Source of the DNA: Agapanthus africanus
Lineage: Eukaryota > Streptophyta > Magnoliopsida > Asparagales > Amaryllidaceae
DNA length: 64,000 bases
Reading direction: 5' to 3'
Assembly: GCA_030015575.1 (NCBI GenBank)
Contig: JASDDO010000014.1
Coordinates: 165,077,911 to 165,141,910 of the forward strand
This document shows positions 11,151-23,123 of the stretch, piece by piece. The notes under the pieces were generated by a model. The model was not told the origin of the DNA and made no database searches. It saw nothing but the letters and a program-made list of their open reading frames with translations. The position numbers and the translations under genes are program-made. How positions within the stretch are numbered: position 1 is the first letter of the stretch; the number at the start of each line of letters is the position of its first letter.

Positions 11151-11162
11151 TGGTATCAGAGC
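11151..11162 (+). promoter_or_regulatory. Primer-binding site of copia A
   Basis: TGGTATCAGAGC, complementary to the 3' end of initiator methionine tRNA, one base after the LTR. This is the standard Ty1/copia primer site. Confidence 0.95.
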
Positions 11163-11348
11163 CTAGCTAGAGCCTTAGGCGAAGTCTAGACGGAATTTGA
11201 AGTCCGAACGAACCCGAAACCCGATCACAAAAATGCTCTCTGTCCTTTTTTCAAAAACTGGGATTTTTCCAGATTAAAAATTGCCAAAAAATTCAGCAGG
11301 GAAACCTAAGAGTTACTGTGAAGCACGTGGCTCTATATCGACCAATGA

Positions 11349-11395
11349 GCCGCGGAACCGCGGCCCCACCCTGGGTTTAGCGGCGGTTCCGCGGC
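11349..11395 (+). other. GC-rich hairpin after the copia A primer site
   Basis: A perfect 13-bp stem (11349-11361 with 11383-11395, core GCGGAACCGC-type) around a 21-base loop, about 190 bases after the primer-binding site. Copia B has the same arrangement at 50304-50344. Position and strength suggest a structured packaging or dimerisation element in the RNA leader. That role is inference. Confidence 0.7.
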
Positions 11396-14300
11396 CATGT
11401 TGGTGATTTAGACCACGTGTATTGCACAGTAATTCTTGTGTAAAGGTGCTGAGTCTTCTGGAAATTTTTATATTTTATTCAAGAGTTGAATTTTCTGGAG
11501 TTGTTTTGGGGATTCGGTGTTTTGATCGGAGTATCAAATTTTGTCTGTGTGGCTTTCCGGATAAATTTTAGAATATGTTAAAAAGTTCGACCGGATATAA
11601 ATACCCAATTTTTCCCCTGTCGGGAAATTTCCAAGTGTTGGATTTTTCCGTAGTTTAAAGACGTTCTAAGTAGTGCAAGTAACGCGATGGACCCTCTAGA
11701 AGACAACAAACCTTAACTCGATTATGTGACCGTCTTGAACTGCCCTTTGAACCTTCTGGTTTGGGGCAGTACGGCGTGCCACATGTGAGGCGTTGGCTTG
11801 ACCCTTCTACGGCTGGACCGTTGGTACTGAGGCACGAACTGAATGTTTTTAGACTTGTTTCATGTGTTGATCTGTATTGGGAAAACTTGGGTGTTCGAAT
11901 GTTCAATCGGAAAGTTTAACATTTTCTGTTTATCCGGAATCTGATACAACAATTGGAATTCACAAAAGTTATGTGATAACTGAATGAATGTTATAAACAT
12001 AGCACTTTAGTCTCACTTGATCGGTTGCCACGGAATTTTGATGTGATCAAAAGTCCGTCGCAATCACGTAGCGTACGCGGATATTCGCCGGGTAAACTTA
12101 ATAGACAGCCTCACTCCATAGCCTCGACCAAGTGACTGTAGGAGAACCCCGTCGCCGAAAGCATCCGTTCGGGTGCTCGCGGTAGCGGTGTTCCGCCTTG
12201 GTGCACTTCGTCGACGGTATCAGGGGTGCTGCCGCCTACTAAAGTTTGCGACGAGCATTCGATCAGTTTTTCGGGAATCTTGTTGAATTGCCCGACTTGA
12301 TATTGAAAAGTGTTTTCGATAATGAGACTAAAATGCGGGGTTTATAATTGTTAGGCATGCGATGTCTAAGTAATTCATTTGGTCAGGCATGCGATGTCTG
12401 AGGTGGTTGCGGATTCCAACTGTTGTAGTTTTACACTTTCTTTTCTGTGACCGTAAGTGTAATATGTGATATCGCCGGTTTCGTTTCTATATGCCAACGA
12501 CAATTGGGATGGGCATATTTACTTACGTTGATGACATGTGATGTTATGTGTTGCTGGATATGTTATATTGGATCGTCGTGTTTGAATAGCCGGGGGTTTT
12601 TATGTGAGATGAGTGTTTTTCATTTTCATTCATGTAAAAACTTGTATGTAATATTCTTTTATTGGGGCGCTTCCAGGTTGCGGAAGATGTCACCCTTTGT
12701 ATATTATTTACTTTTCCGCACTAGGATAGACCCAAGGAGGGGAGCACAAGTAACCGGGTTCTGGAGTCCAGTGGGAGACCAACTCGAGGAGTCGAGTCTG
12801 GGTCTCCTAACTCCAGAATTGGTAGGGTTGCTTGCCACTCTCGTAGGGGTCTAGGGGTGTGGGTTTGGCTATTCATCACGACCGTGGAATCCGTGTTTTA
12901 TACTGGCTCATATTGAAAACACGGACGTCCTAGTATATCCAATATTTCATATGATTTTTCTGCTGCGATATCTGTGATGTGATCATGTGATGTTCTGTGA
13001 TAGATACTTTATATAGTATATATGATATATTATATAGACGTTACTTATGTTTTACACCCGCGCTAGCCCTGCCCCGCTCTGCCGTTAGTCACCTAACCTA
13101 ACGGTGCACGAGGGGACATCGAGGCGAATGCGGATGGCATAAGTGTACGTCGTATTTATCTGTGATGTTTAGGTATTTAAATGATGGGACTTCATTAATG
13201 TGATTAATGAAAGTAAAAGAAACCTAAAGATGTTGTAGAATCGAATTTCAAAATAAAAAAACAGATAGCTACAGTTCTTGCTTTGCACAGAGGTATATGT
13301 GATATATCCTGCACCTTATTCGATGAGGAAAGGACCGAGATCCCTTCACCGGGAGTGACTCCTTTAGCAATAACTGGCAGATGCTACACACTCGGTTTGT
13401 CTTTTGATTGCTTTTAAGAGTTTTTGCTTTGCACAGTGATATATATGATATATCGCGCACCTCATTCGACGAGGAAAGGACCGACGATCCCTTCACCGGG
13501 AGTGACTCCTTTAGCAAAACTAGAAAAGCCTCAAAAGCACTCCATTTTAAAATCATTTGATTCTACAACGATATCAAGTTCATTACGCAATGGGTTTTCA
13601 GAAAAACCTGTCGTAGCCCTCCGTCATTTCAGATATGTACTGGTTAGTATTCGTGCTGCGTTTGTTGACCTCTGTCAAGGCGTAGTGTGCGGTAGCTGAT
13701 TAGTGCTTATCTGCATAAGCATATGATGTGATTGATTTAGGGTAGTCGTGCGACCTTGTTGACCTCTGTCAAGGGTCGTGCGGGTGGGTTTACTTCAATC
13801 AGGAAATGACGGGTTGAACTTGACTAGCAGCCTATGGTTTGTTGACCTCTGTCAAGGTCATAGGACGCTAGGGGCAAAATATTATCGGGAATTTCAAGTG
13901 TTGAAATTTGCAATGAGATTGCATACCTTCTATGAGATAGTTGGATCCCGATACCCGCTGTGAGTAAGAGTTACTCCTGGGAGAGTTTTATACATTACAA
14001 TTAGCCGATCAAGTAGGTGTCTAGAAAGGTGTCAACGGGGTTACGCCTCTGGGAAAACGAGGTTTACATTAATTAGGTTCGTGCGAAAGCACGGGGGACC
14101 TCCCTCAAAGTACCGACACTGGCCTGGCTGAAAGATTGGCGAACTTGTAGTGTGTAATTAATCCCGGCTAGTCTTTCCTTTTAGGGTTTGAAGGAAGATT
14201 TGATAAAAAGCGGTGGGAGCCATCCTGATTAGATAAAATAATAACCAATCTATTCTTGCAAGAGCGCACGCTGAGTGTTTTCTTCTCTCTCTCTTCTGGT

Positions 14301-14934
14301 AGCGACCATATCACGCCTTAATCAAGATAATAATACGGATTATTGACCGAACCCGCTTGTTATACTGAGCTGGGGAACGTTAGTCCCGCTCCAACTTATA
14401 ATTGTTATAAGACAGAGTAGGAAATTGGGGAATACCAGAATTCCCGTGCCGCCCAAACGAAGAGAGTGCATGCTGATACATCATCTTCGGGTGTGTTCAT
14501 TACAGAGAACTGTTTCTCAGTGTCCTTTACGTCCTGGGTATATGATACCGGATCAGGATCCCGAATATGTAATCTGTTACATAGGGCTACAGATAGGTAG
14601 AGAACTGAGAACGGGTGATAAGTTTCATGAGGCAGAAAACGGGGCAAGTGTTGCAGCCAAGTCTGTTGGTCACTGTCACCCTGTATTACCAATATATTGA
14701 TTCTGAACGAATGTTATTAGATACCGAACCTGATATACAAAATCATATCACTCTCTTTATTAGTAAAGAAATGATAAAATTTTGTATTGATGGATAATGT
14801 TTTGAACATTTCCTATATCAAAAGTTGATCGGTTCAGGCACGTTATTTAAAAGCATTGATGTTCTAAATTAAATTACAGTTCTTAGTATATGGAACACAC
14901 ATAAGAGGAAGAGTTCAGAAATGAACGAATTCTT
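11396..14934 (+). other. Copia A leader/gag region without intact coding sequence
   Basis: About 3.5 kb with no recognisable Gag frame. It contains an imperfect tandem duplication of about 145 bp (13276-13420 and 13424-13560, both with CCTTCACCGGGAGTGACTCC) and three copies of GTTGACCTCTGTCAAGG (near 13657, 13758 and 13838), a TTGAC/GTCAA mini-hairpin. Copia B keeps the counterparts of both, so this non-coding leader is an inherited feature and not random decay. Confidence 0.6.
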
Positions 14935-17050
14935 CTTGAGGCATTGTAGACTAGGTCAGATCAATGTGACCCGACTAGCTAGAGTTACATATAGATGCAT
15001 ATTTAAATCAGTTTGAATTTACATCTTGTGAAACTCGCTAGTCATGTCACAAAGATATAATGACACCAGCTCTGTTTATTGGAAACAGAGAAAGAGTTAG
15101 TTGACTCTTGGGATAATACATGTTGATGTATGTAGGTCCCCTGTCTACACATGCCAGGACTGGTTCTTTATACTTCATTACGTTCTCTGATAATCTCTCA
15201 AGATTCAGTCATATGTTCCTGCTGAAACATGAGTCCGAACCTTTTGAGATATTCACAGAATATAAGCGAGAAGTAGAGAACCAAAATACAGGTATAAGTA
15301 TTATGTCCTTTGATGAGATCGAGGAGGAGAATACTTGAGCACGGAAATACTGGACTATTTTAAAGGAGAATGAGATTCTCTCTCGGCATTACTCCTCCGA
15401 ATACACCATAGCACGATGGTATATCGGGGCGGAGCAATCACACCCTATATGATATGGTGTGCTCTATGATGAGTATTACTGAGTTACCTATTTCCTTTTA
15501 GGGGTTATGCACTTGAGAAGCTGCATACTTATTGAATAGGTTCGAATCAAATCAGTTGCCTACCACTCCATATGAGATATGGAAAGGGAAGAGCCCATGT
15601 CTTAAGCTAGTTAAGATTTGGGGTTGTCCGGCCTATGTCTAAAAGCAAAATCCGGACAAGCTCAAGGCAAGGTCTGTAATGTAGAACTGGAAATGTTCCA
15701 GCCATACAAACTGCAGTTGATGATTTGGTAGAACCAAAGGATTCAGTAGATTCCAACGAACCTCAGCCTCTCCGCCGATCTAGTAGGGTTCCTCACCCAC
15801 CTGAGAGTTACTTCGGTTTCTCTATGACAGTGGGAGCGAGGATTGCATCATGAGATGATGACCCAACTAGCTTCGAGCTGGCCATCAGGAGTAAGACTCT
15901 GTAAGAATGGCTGGATGCTTAGTGATCTGAGATGGAATCCTTATACACCAACAAAGTATGGACTTTGGTTGCTATATCTGAAGGGTTAAATCCCCATCAG
16001 GAGCAAGTATATCTTGAGAAGATTACTTGGTGTACATGGAAAAGTTGAGACTTTCAAAGCTAGACTTGTTAAAGGTTTACATCATTGACCAGGTGTGGAT
16101 CATGATGTAACTTTTTCTAAGGATCTATGCTTAAGTCCATCCGGATCCTACTTGCCACGGCTACATACCATGACTACGATATCTGGTGGTTGGGTGTCAT
16201 GACAGCTTTTCTAAATGATGTTTTAGAAGAGTGCGTCTATAAGTACACAGCCAGAGGGCTTCGTAAACAGAGGGAGCAGCAGAAACGTGTGCAAGATGCT
16301 TTATAGGATAAAGCAGGCATCGCGGAGTTGGAACATCTGTTTTGATGAATTAGTCAAAGAAGTTGACATCATCAAAATGGTAGATGAACCTTGTATAAAC
16401 AAAAAGGTAGTAGGGAGTATGGTGGTGATCCTCGTAGAGTACGTGGATGGCATACTCTTGATAAGAAAGGAGTTTCTTATGCTACGCTCGATCAATCTCC
16501 GTTTATCACAAAGATTCTCCGTGTAGGATCAAAATGATACCTCCTAAATCCTGAGTTTTGGATCTATGAGATAGATTTAATTGGATGTTAGGATTCTCAC
16601 TAGTTGTAGTGAGATGGTATCAATCGATCCTGGGGAGAATCACTGGAAGGGTTCCAGGGTGATAAAGACGACTGAATGTCAGTCGCAGGCATTGTCTTTA
16701 CCCTCAGTAAAGGGACGGTATGTTGGAAGAGTTCCAAGCTAGATACCGTGACATACTAGACGATAAAGGCAGGATACATCGCTACTTAAGATGCTACCAA
16801 AGAGGCTGTTTGGATGTATATTGGTTCATAAGATGAACTATGTTCCTCCCATTGTGTGACAATGGAGTTGTGGCTTATGCCAAGGAACGCAGGTCCCATC
16901 AGTGATCCGGACATATTCTAAGGCAGTATCACCTGATCGTGGAGATGGTTGATCTCTAGGGGATCGAGGACAGAAGAGTAGACTCAGAGGACAACACAGC
17001 GGATCCACTCACAAAGGCCTATTCCCAGAGAGAGATTTTTATGGGATGGT
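14935..17050 (+). pseudogene. pol: Copia A pol remnants: integrase, reverse transcriptase, RNase H
   Basis: Broken by many stops and frameshifts. At about 14939 a pre-integrase zinc-region remnant reads FLRHCRLGQIN. At 15120-15337 an integrase core piece reads GPLSTHAR with YFITFSDN. The RT/integrase linker with its RRS-RVPHPPE-like stretch is near 15770-15820. At 16287-16526 the RT has KQASRSWN and YVDG, where the catalytic motif should be YVDD, so the second Asp is lost. Near 16855 the RNase H tail reads CDNGVVAYAKERRSHQ. No part could encode an active enzyme. Confidence 0.85.
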
Positions 17051-17092
17051 TGAGTATGAGATACTACAACCACTGCTACAGATGGCCCTAGT

Positions 17093-17105
17093 GCAAGTGG
17101 GAGAT
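17093..17105 (+). promoter_or_regulatory. Polypurine tract of copia A
   Basis: GCAAGTGGGAGAT directly before the right LTR (TGTTAGTT). AAGTGGGAGAT is the usual Ty1/copia plus-strand primer and is also present before copia B's right LTR. Confidence 0.9.
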
Positions 17106-19328
17106 TGTTAGTTATATGTATGCCCTAGAGGCCATTACTGTACATAGGATGTATATTGTAGTGGATGCTGGGACATATATAGGGAGGACTTTCTTGCTCG
17201 ACATGATAGTATGCTATCTGGTTGATCTTTACCTTAACGTGTATACTGTTTGTCTCTCTGTTACATGTTGGTAAAGCCCTTAGGATGTGTGCTTGACTAC
17301 CTGGACTATGATGCGGATCATACTAGTGGGGACATGGTAGTCCATAAGTACATCCTTCAAAGTCCCTAGTCGTGGGTGTATCGAGACGGGGCATCGATAT
17401 ACCAGAGTAGACTAGCGTATACCTTCTCGACCCATATAGATGGGCGATGGATGATCCCATATCCATTGGTGTTTGACATCAGAGATGATATACGGGTGCT
17501 CAGTGGAGACTGGGTACACTGGACGGACTCGCCGAGAACTCCCAGATGGTATTATACCTCACGTCAGATGGCCGTTCTCTGGTGACACTGGTACAGAGTA
17601 GTCTGTTGACCCGAGATCGTCATAGAGTCTTGTGTGGTTCCCACTGTGCTTTGATTTCCATCTTACCACGACCAAGAGGGCGTGCAAAACGGTGGTTTTT
17701 GGGTACAGTCCCGAGTCACATGGAGGCAATGAGCGATAGGAGGGGATTCGTCTCTCCCGGTATAGGGAATTGATGTTGCGCTGTGTTCGATTGGCTATAA
17801 CCGGAAATCCCTGGCCAGGGTTGCTGAGATTTACTGGTAAGTGTTACCAGTAGTTTCTCGAATTGTTATAGACCTCATATCGACACGACTTATCGAGCTA
17901 TTGGGGTCTGACGTTTACCACCCCTAGGCGAGATATGCGACAGATCAGACGGACAGACCGGACTGTACGGTAAGTGTTACTGGTCATATTCACAGGAGTG
18001 TGAGCGGGCTTGCTCGTCGATCTTCTGATCGCTCAATACCCGGGTGGCCGTTACGTTTAGCAGACCGCTTGCGGCTTGTGGGTGTTTGATATGATCATCA
18101 CCTGCTGCCGGCGTATTGACGAGTCTTTAGAGTCCTACACAGAGGTTTCCTGGCTCAAGCGAAACGAAATAGGAGCGCATATGAGATATGTGCGGGACCG
18201 AGAATAATGCGTGTATGTGATATCATATTCTATTCTCGCGATGGATGTATCGATTGGTTATTTGCGATATAACCTAGTTATCGAATCAAGGATTGATTCG
18301 ATAAGCCGATACATAGGATACTAGCCGATTATATGCGATATGACCGGATCGTTAAATCAAGTGTTGATTTAATGATTTAATGCATAATTATATATTTGAT
18401 ATATTACTTTGCATTAACTAGTATTGGTTCATTTAAAATGGATTTTCTCACTCGGGTGTGCGCATTGCATATGCGATATGATTTTGTGCACTTGCTTGTA
18501 TCATGTTTGATGATACATGCCTTATTTGTTAAGTGTATAGAATTAAACCTTGGTTAATGGAATGGTTAGGGTTTACTATTTGATTATTCATATTTATTCA
18601 TTTGTTTATTATTTTTGGAAAAGAAAAAGAGCATGATAAAATGGTGGCATTTTTGTTTTGTTCATGAAGTTTCTTGAACACTTTGACTTTGTAACCCTTT
18701 TGTCTCATGCTTAAACCTAACCACTTCATTTAACCCTAATTAGTTCTCTACACTTAACCATGGTCATGTTATGATAAGAATTGATTTCTTTTCCTTTTTA
18801 ATAATAACTTATCATAACTTTCTTCTTCTTCTTCTTCTTCATATCTATCATGAAGAAAGCTTAGGTCATCAATGGTGATTGATGATAAAGAGTGAGAAAT
18901 CCAATTCTAAATTGAACCCACTTCCTATTTCTTCATCCTCTACCTCTTTCCAAGTAGTAGAGTGTGTTTCCTTCACAAGTTTTCATGACTTGGTGAAGTT
19001 GGAGCTTGATCTAGCGATGCCTCGACGTAGATCATCTTCGGCATGGATATCGACGACCTAGCTTGCCCATTCTCCGACGAAGCCGACGCTAGAGCCCGGG
19101 AACTCATATGGACAGTGAGGGGACTTCGTTGCGGAGCTATGGAGGTGGAGCACCGGATCTACAAAGGTTGTATTTCCGTATTCTTTATAGTTAAGTTGTT
19201 AACTAGTTTCTAGTTTCGCCTAAACTTTAGCCAACGATCCGTATTAGGGTTTCTCGGCACCTAGATTTTTTGAAGTTGGCATGGTTGATGCCTTGTGAGA
19301 CCTCATTAGGGTGCCTAGGAACCCTACA
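17106..19328 (+). repeat. 3' LTR of copia A
   Basis: A 2,223-bp partner of 8930-11149, ending CCTAGGAACCCTACA and followed by the GAAGA duplication. One extra CTT unit near 18830 accounts for most of the length difference. Confidence 0.95.
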
Positions 19329-20345
19329 GAAGATGCCAAATACTTCTTGCCGAGTTTCGAAGACACGGAAATGTGTTACAAGCCGGAGAACAAAACCAAC
19401 GCAACCATCCCTGTCTTCGGCAGTGATACCGAGGAAGAAGAGGATATAATTTATTCGGGTCCGCCCCAATACACCGAGCCGGGACCATCCGCCCCTTCAC
19501 TGATCTTTGGTAGTGATTCAGAGGACGAAGTCCATGCTGTATTCCCTGCTCGGCTTTCAATACGAGCTTCTGCTGATGAAGAGCGAAGTCTACAGATAGC
19601 CATGGTGCCGCTTGAACATTATAAAGAACTAGATGCGCTCGCCAACGATAGTGTGGAAGAATTGCGGACATTTTATATCCCTCCCGGATGAAAAGGCGAT
19701 AGGGCAATCCTATTCTACCGTTCCGAAGAAAACAAGGTGGAAAAAGAACTTTGGCACGGTGCGGATCCAACGCTGGACAGACTTCAGCCCATCCGTCTAC
19801 CCCGATATTATACGGAAGGCTTAAGGAGACTGCTGGAACGCCAGGGGATACCTTTCGAACAGATCGTTAGGAAGGCCAAATTCTATGACAGGGTTTGGAA
19901 CGTCCCCGGAACTTAGCACAAGCTACCTAATGGGAGGCTAGAGACGATCGGGCTCGGATACATTCGCTCCAAGAAACGAGAACTGCTCCGCGACTGTTAC
20001 GTCGTGCACAATCCTGATGAAGAAGCAGATACTCAAGAGAAAAACGCTAATCCTGAACCAGCAAAAGTTCCTGATACAAAACCGCTCAGTCCATCATTTG
20101 AAGACCAGATGGGCAAACTTATAAGGGAAGCGGGTCAAAAAGCCCGAGATGATCACAATCGTGAAATGGCAATCTATGAGAAAGCCAAAACACAGCGCCT
20201 CCTTCAACGGGCAGTAAAAGACGAAGATGCTGCCCCATGTCAACCTGATACAAAAAGGGCTCGACGCGGAGGCAGAAACGAGTCGAAAGGCCGAAGAGGC
20301 GCTCAACAGCAACAAAGCAGGGCTAAGAAGCCACGCAAATAAGAA
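19329..20345 (+). pseudogene. pol: gag-pol linker after copia A (interrupted)
   Basis: Continues the frame broken at 8929. It is interrupted by TGA 19689-19691, TAG 19914-19916 and TAA 20340-20342, all in the same frame. The sequence is acidic with two FGSD-(S/T)-(D/E) stretches. At about 20100-20215 a charged helix (EAGQKARDDHNREMAIYEKAKTQR core) resembles the EARLKSKADRERETAIFERAKRQR helix upstream of the protease near 7590-7670. The segment therefore looks like a diverged duplicate of the pre-protease linker. Confidence 0.75.
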
Positions 20346-23123
20346 TTGAGCGTTATTGACCAATCCCTCATGAAGAAAATGGGTCGAGCATACTCGTTTC
20401 CTCGAGACAAGACGAAGAAGATACTTGATCTTGCTCTAAAACATCAAATGCTTACATTGCCGGAGTCCAAGCACCCCGAACAAGCAGGTGAAGTCTCTGA
20501 CCCAAACTATTGCTCTTACCACCGAGTGATAGGGCATCCTCTTGAAGATTGCTTCACCTTTAAGAATTGGGTCGAAGATCAGTACCAGCTCGGCAAGTTC
20601 GCTCTGTCTGACAACTGGAGGGTAACGCCACCACAAAAGCACGAGCCCAAGGCCACGAAAGAAAAAACAGTTCCACATTGGGACTGGAAGCGAATTCGTA
20701 CCTGTCATATGATAACACTACTAAAAGGAGAACCCGAGAAAATGGACAGCCTTACTTGGTGCCTCGAAAACAGCAATGATGAGGTAATCTCAGAATTTTC
20801 CCCAGCTCCGAAAGAACTGGAGGATGGAATACATACCACCGCAGATAACCTCAAGAAAATCGAGTTGGGGACGGTAAATGATCCGCGACCGACATTTGTC
20901 AGCGAACTGCTGTCTGAAGAGAGGGTGGCTGCGTTAAAGGACGTCCTTGTGCAGCATAAAGATTGCTTCGCATGGAATTATTCCGAGATGCCAGGACTAG
21001 ATCCAGAAGTTGCTGTACATAGACTGGCGATATCCCCGAGTGTCAAGCCAGTTAAACAAGCGCCGAGAAGAATGCGCCTCGAGCTCGAAATGAGCATCAA
21101 CGCTGAAGTCAAAAAGTTAATCGATTCTGGCTTCATCCAGGAAGTTCAATACCCTGAATGGATCGCCAACATCGTCCCAGTGATGAAGAAAAATGGGACA
21201 GTGCGCATATGCGTAGACTTCCGGGATCTTAATAAAGCTTGCCCGAAGGATGATTTCCCAGTGCTAGTCACTGAACTGATGATAGACAATACATCCACTC
21301 ATGAGGTTTTCTCCTTCATGGACGGCTCATCGGGGTATAACCAGATAAAGATGCATCCTGAAGACCAGAAACACACCGCCTTCAGGACTCCTCTTGGTAT
21401 ATTCTGTTATAAAGTGATGCCCTTCGGTTTAAAGAATGCCGGTGCTACTTATCAGAGGGCCATGACAAAGATCTTCGATGACCTTATACACGAAATCGTC
21501 GAATGCTATATCGACGATCTCGTGGTTAAAAGCAAGTCATACGAAGAACATCTCGAGCATTTGAAGACCGTATTTCAACGCCTTCGGCAATACAATTTGA
21601 AGATGAATCCTTTAAAATGTGCGTTCGGGGTTTCCTCGGGTAAATTCCTAGGATTCATTGTCCGACACCGAGGTATTGAGATAGATCCATCTAAAATCAA
21701 GGCGATCATGGAAATGCCTCCGCCAAGAACTCTTAAACAGTTGCGATCTCTCCAAGGAAAGCTTGCATACATTCGGCGGTTTATCGCTAATCTTTCAGGA
21801 AAGTGCCGTCCTTACAGTCACTTGATGAAGAAGGGAACCCCATTCGTTTGGGATTACAAATGCCAAGGCGCACTGGACGAGATCAAGCAGTATCTGCAAA
21901 ACCCTCCAGTGTTGGCTGCTCCAGTTAAGGGAAAGCCTCTCATTCTTTACACGGCCGCCCTCGAAGGTTCTTTAGGCGCATTATGGGCACAAGAGAATGA
22001 CCAGGGAAAAGAAAGAGCACTCTACTACTTAAGTCGGGTTCTGCTGGGGGCAGAAAGCAATTACTCCCCCATTGAAAAACACTGCCTGGAGTTGATCTTC
22101 GCAATAACAAAGCTTAGACATTACGCATTAGCGCATGAAGTCCATCTCATTTCAAAGGCGGACCCTCTCAAATATTTAATGTCAAAGGCCATATTGACCG
22201 GACGACTCGCTAAATGGGCTCTGCTCTTAATGGAGTTCTCGATAACATATCGACCCCTCAAGGCAGTGAAGGGTCAGGCCATAGCCGACTTCCTTGCTGA
22301 GCACCCGATACCTGCCGATTCTCCCCTGAATTGCGATTTGCCAGACAAGCACGCGTTTGACGCAATCGATAGTGGTGATACCCGTTGGGAGCTTTATTTC
22401 GATGGAGCATCTTCCATGAAGAAGCACAAACAAAGTACGTCAATGATCAAATCGGGAGTAGGCCTTATCTTCGTGACCCCTCAAGGAGGAGTAATGCGCT
22501 TCGCCTTCTCCTTAACAGAGCCGAGAACGAATAATGAAGCTGAGTATGAAGCTTTGATAGCAGGCCTCGAGATCGCCATCGACATGGGAATCGAAAGCCT
22601 CCTCATATATGGGGACTCCCAGCTAGTCGTCAGTCAAGTGAACGGCGATTACCAAACATGCAAACCGGAATTGGTAAAATACGGTGAAAAGGTGCAACAA
22701 CTGCTAACCCAAATTCCCTCCTATACTTTGGAAAGCATACCGTGTGCGGAAAACAGCAAAGCGGACGCACTGGCCAAACTTGCTAAAGAATTGGCCGACG
22801 AGAACCTCGATGACGTTAGAATCGTGGTACAAAGCCGTCGAGTGCTTACCCCAGCAGAAATATCTTTGGAATCATCCGAAGAAAAAAGAGCGAACGAGCA
22901 GACAACCCTGCAAGTAAAAGATTGGCAAAATACCAAGGATTGGAGAGAAATCTTCATAGATTACTTCAAGACCCACCAAATGCCTAAAGAAGCGTCCACA
23001 AGACATCAGCTCGCGAAACGAGCCCTGTCTTTCGCCTTTGTCAACGATACCCTGTACAAGAGGTCATTTGATTCTTTGTGGCTGAGATGCTTAGGACCCG
23101 ACGAAGCGAAAAGAGTTGTCTAG
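20346..23123 (+). pseudogene. pol: pol: zinc-knuckle-like module, reverse transcriptase, RNase H and archaeal-type RNase H
   Basis: A 925-codon open segment. It starts with a second MGRAYSFPRDKT module (from 20379) with C-x2-H-x4-H-x4-C at 20511-20552. Reverse transcriptase follows, with VDFRDLNKACPKD and the catalytic YIDD at 21507-21518. The gypsy RNase H is next (about 21930-22240, YSPIEKH and KLRHYALAH). After a short linker comes a second RNase H of archaeal type at about 22380-22790, with Asp in YFDGASS, Glu in NNEAEYEAL, Asp in YGDSQLV and Asp in NSKADALAK. The dual RNase H is diagnostic of the Tat lineage. TAG at 23121-23123 separates it from integrase. Element B has Gln there, so the stop is a CAG to TAG change. 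Confidence 0.93.

Larger units (their letters stand above)
8930..19328 (+). mobile_element. Copia A: full-length but coding-dead Ty1/copia element (Tork-like)
   Basis: A 10.4-kb element with LTRs of about 2.22 kb, initiator-Met primer site TGGTATCAGAGC, terminal polypurine tract and 5-bp target duplication. Only fragments of the polyprotein remain: a pre-integrase/integrase piece near 14935-15337, a reverse-transcriptase piece at 16287-16526 and an RNase H tail near 16770-16970. The domain order integrase before reverse transcriptase fits Ty1/copia, and the residues around KQASRSWN and DEPCINKK fit Tork-type elements. The LTRs differ at about 30 positions by hand count, so insertion is much more recent than the decay of the coding region. 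Confidence 0.93.

Noticed and set aside
20340-20342. TAA between the linker and reverse transcriptase as a programmed gag/pol recoding site
   Set aside because: The same frame has six other stops, some proven to be mutations by comparison with element B. Without an intact relative covering this site I cannot separate programmed from accidental. It is treated as a lesion.
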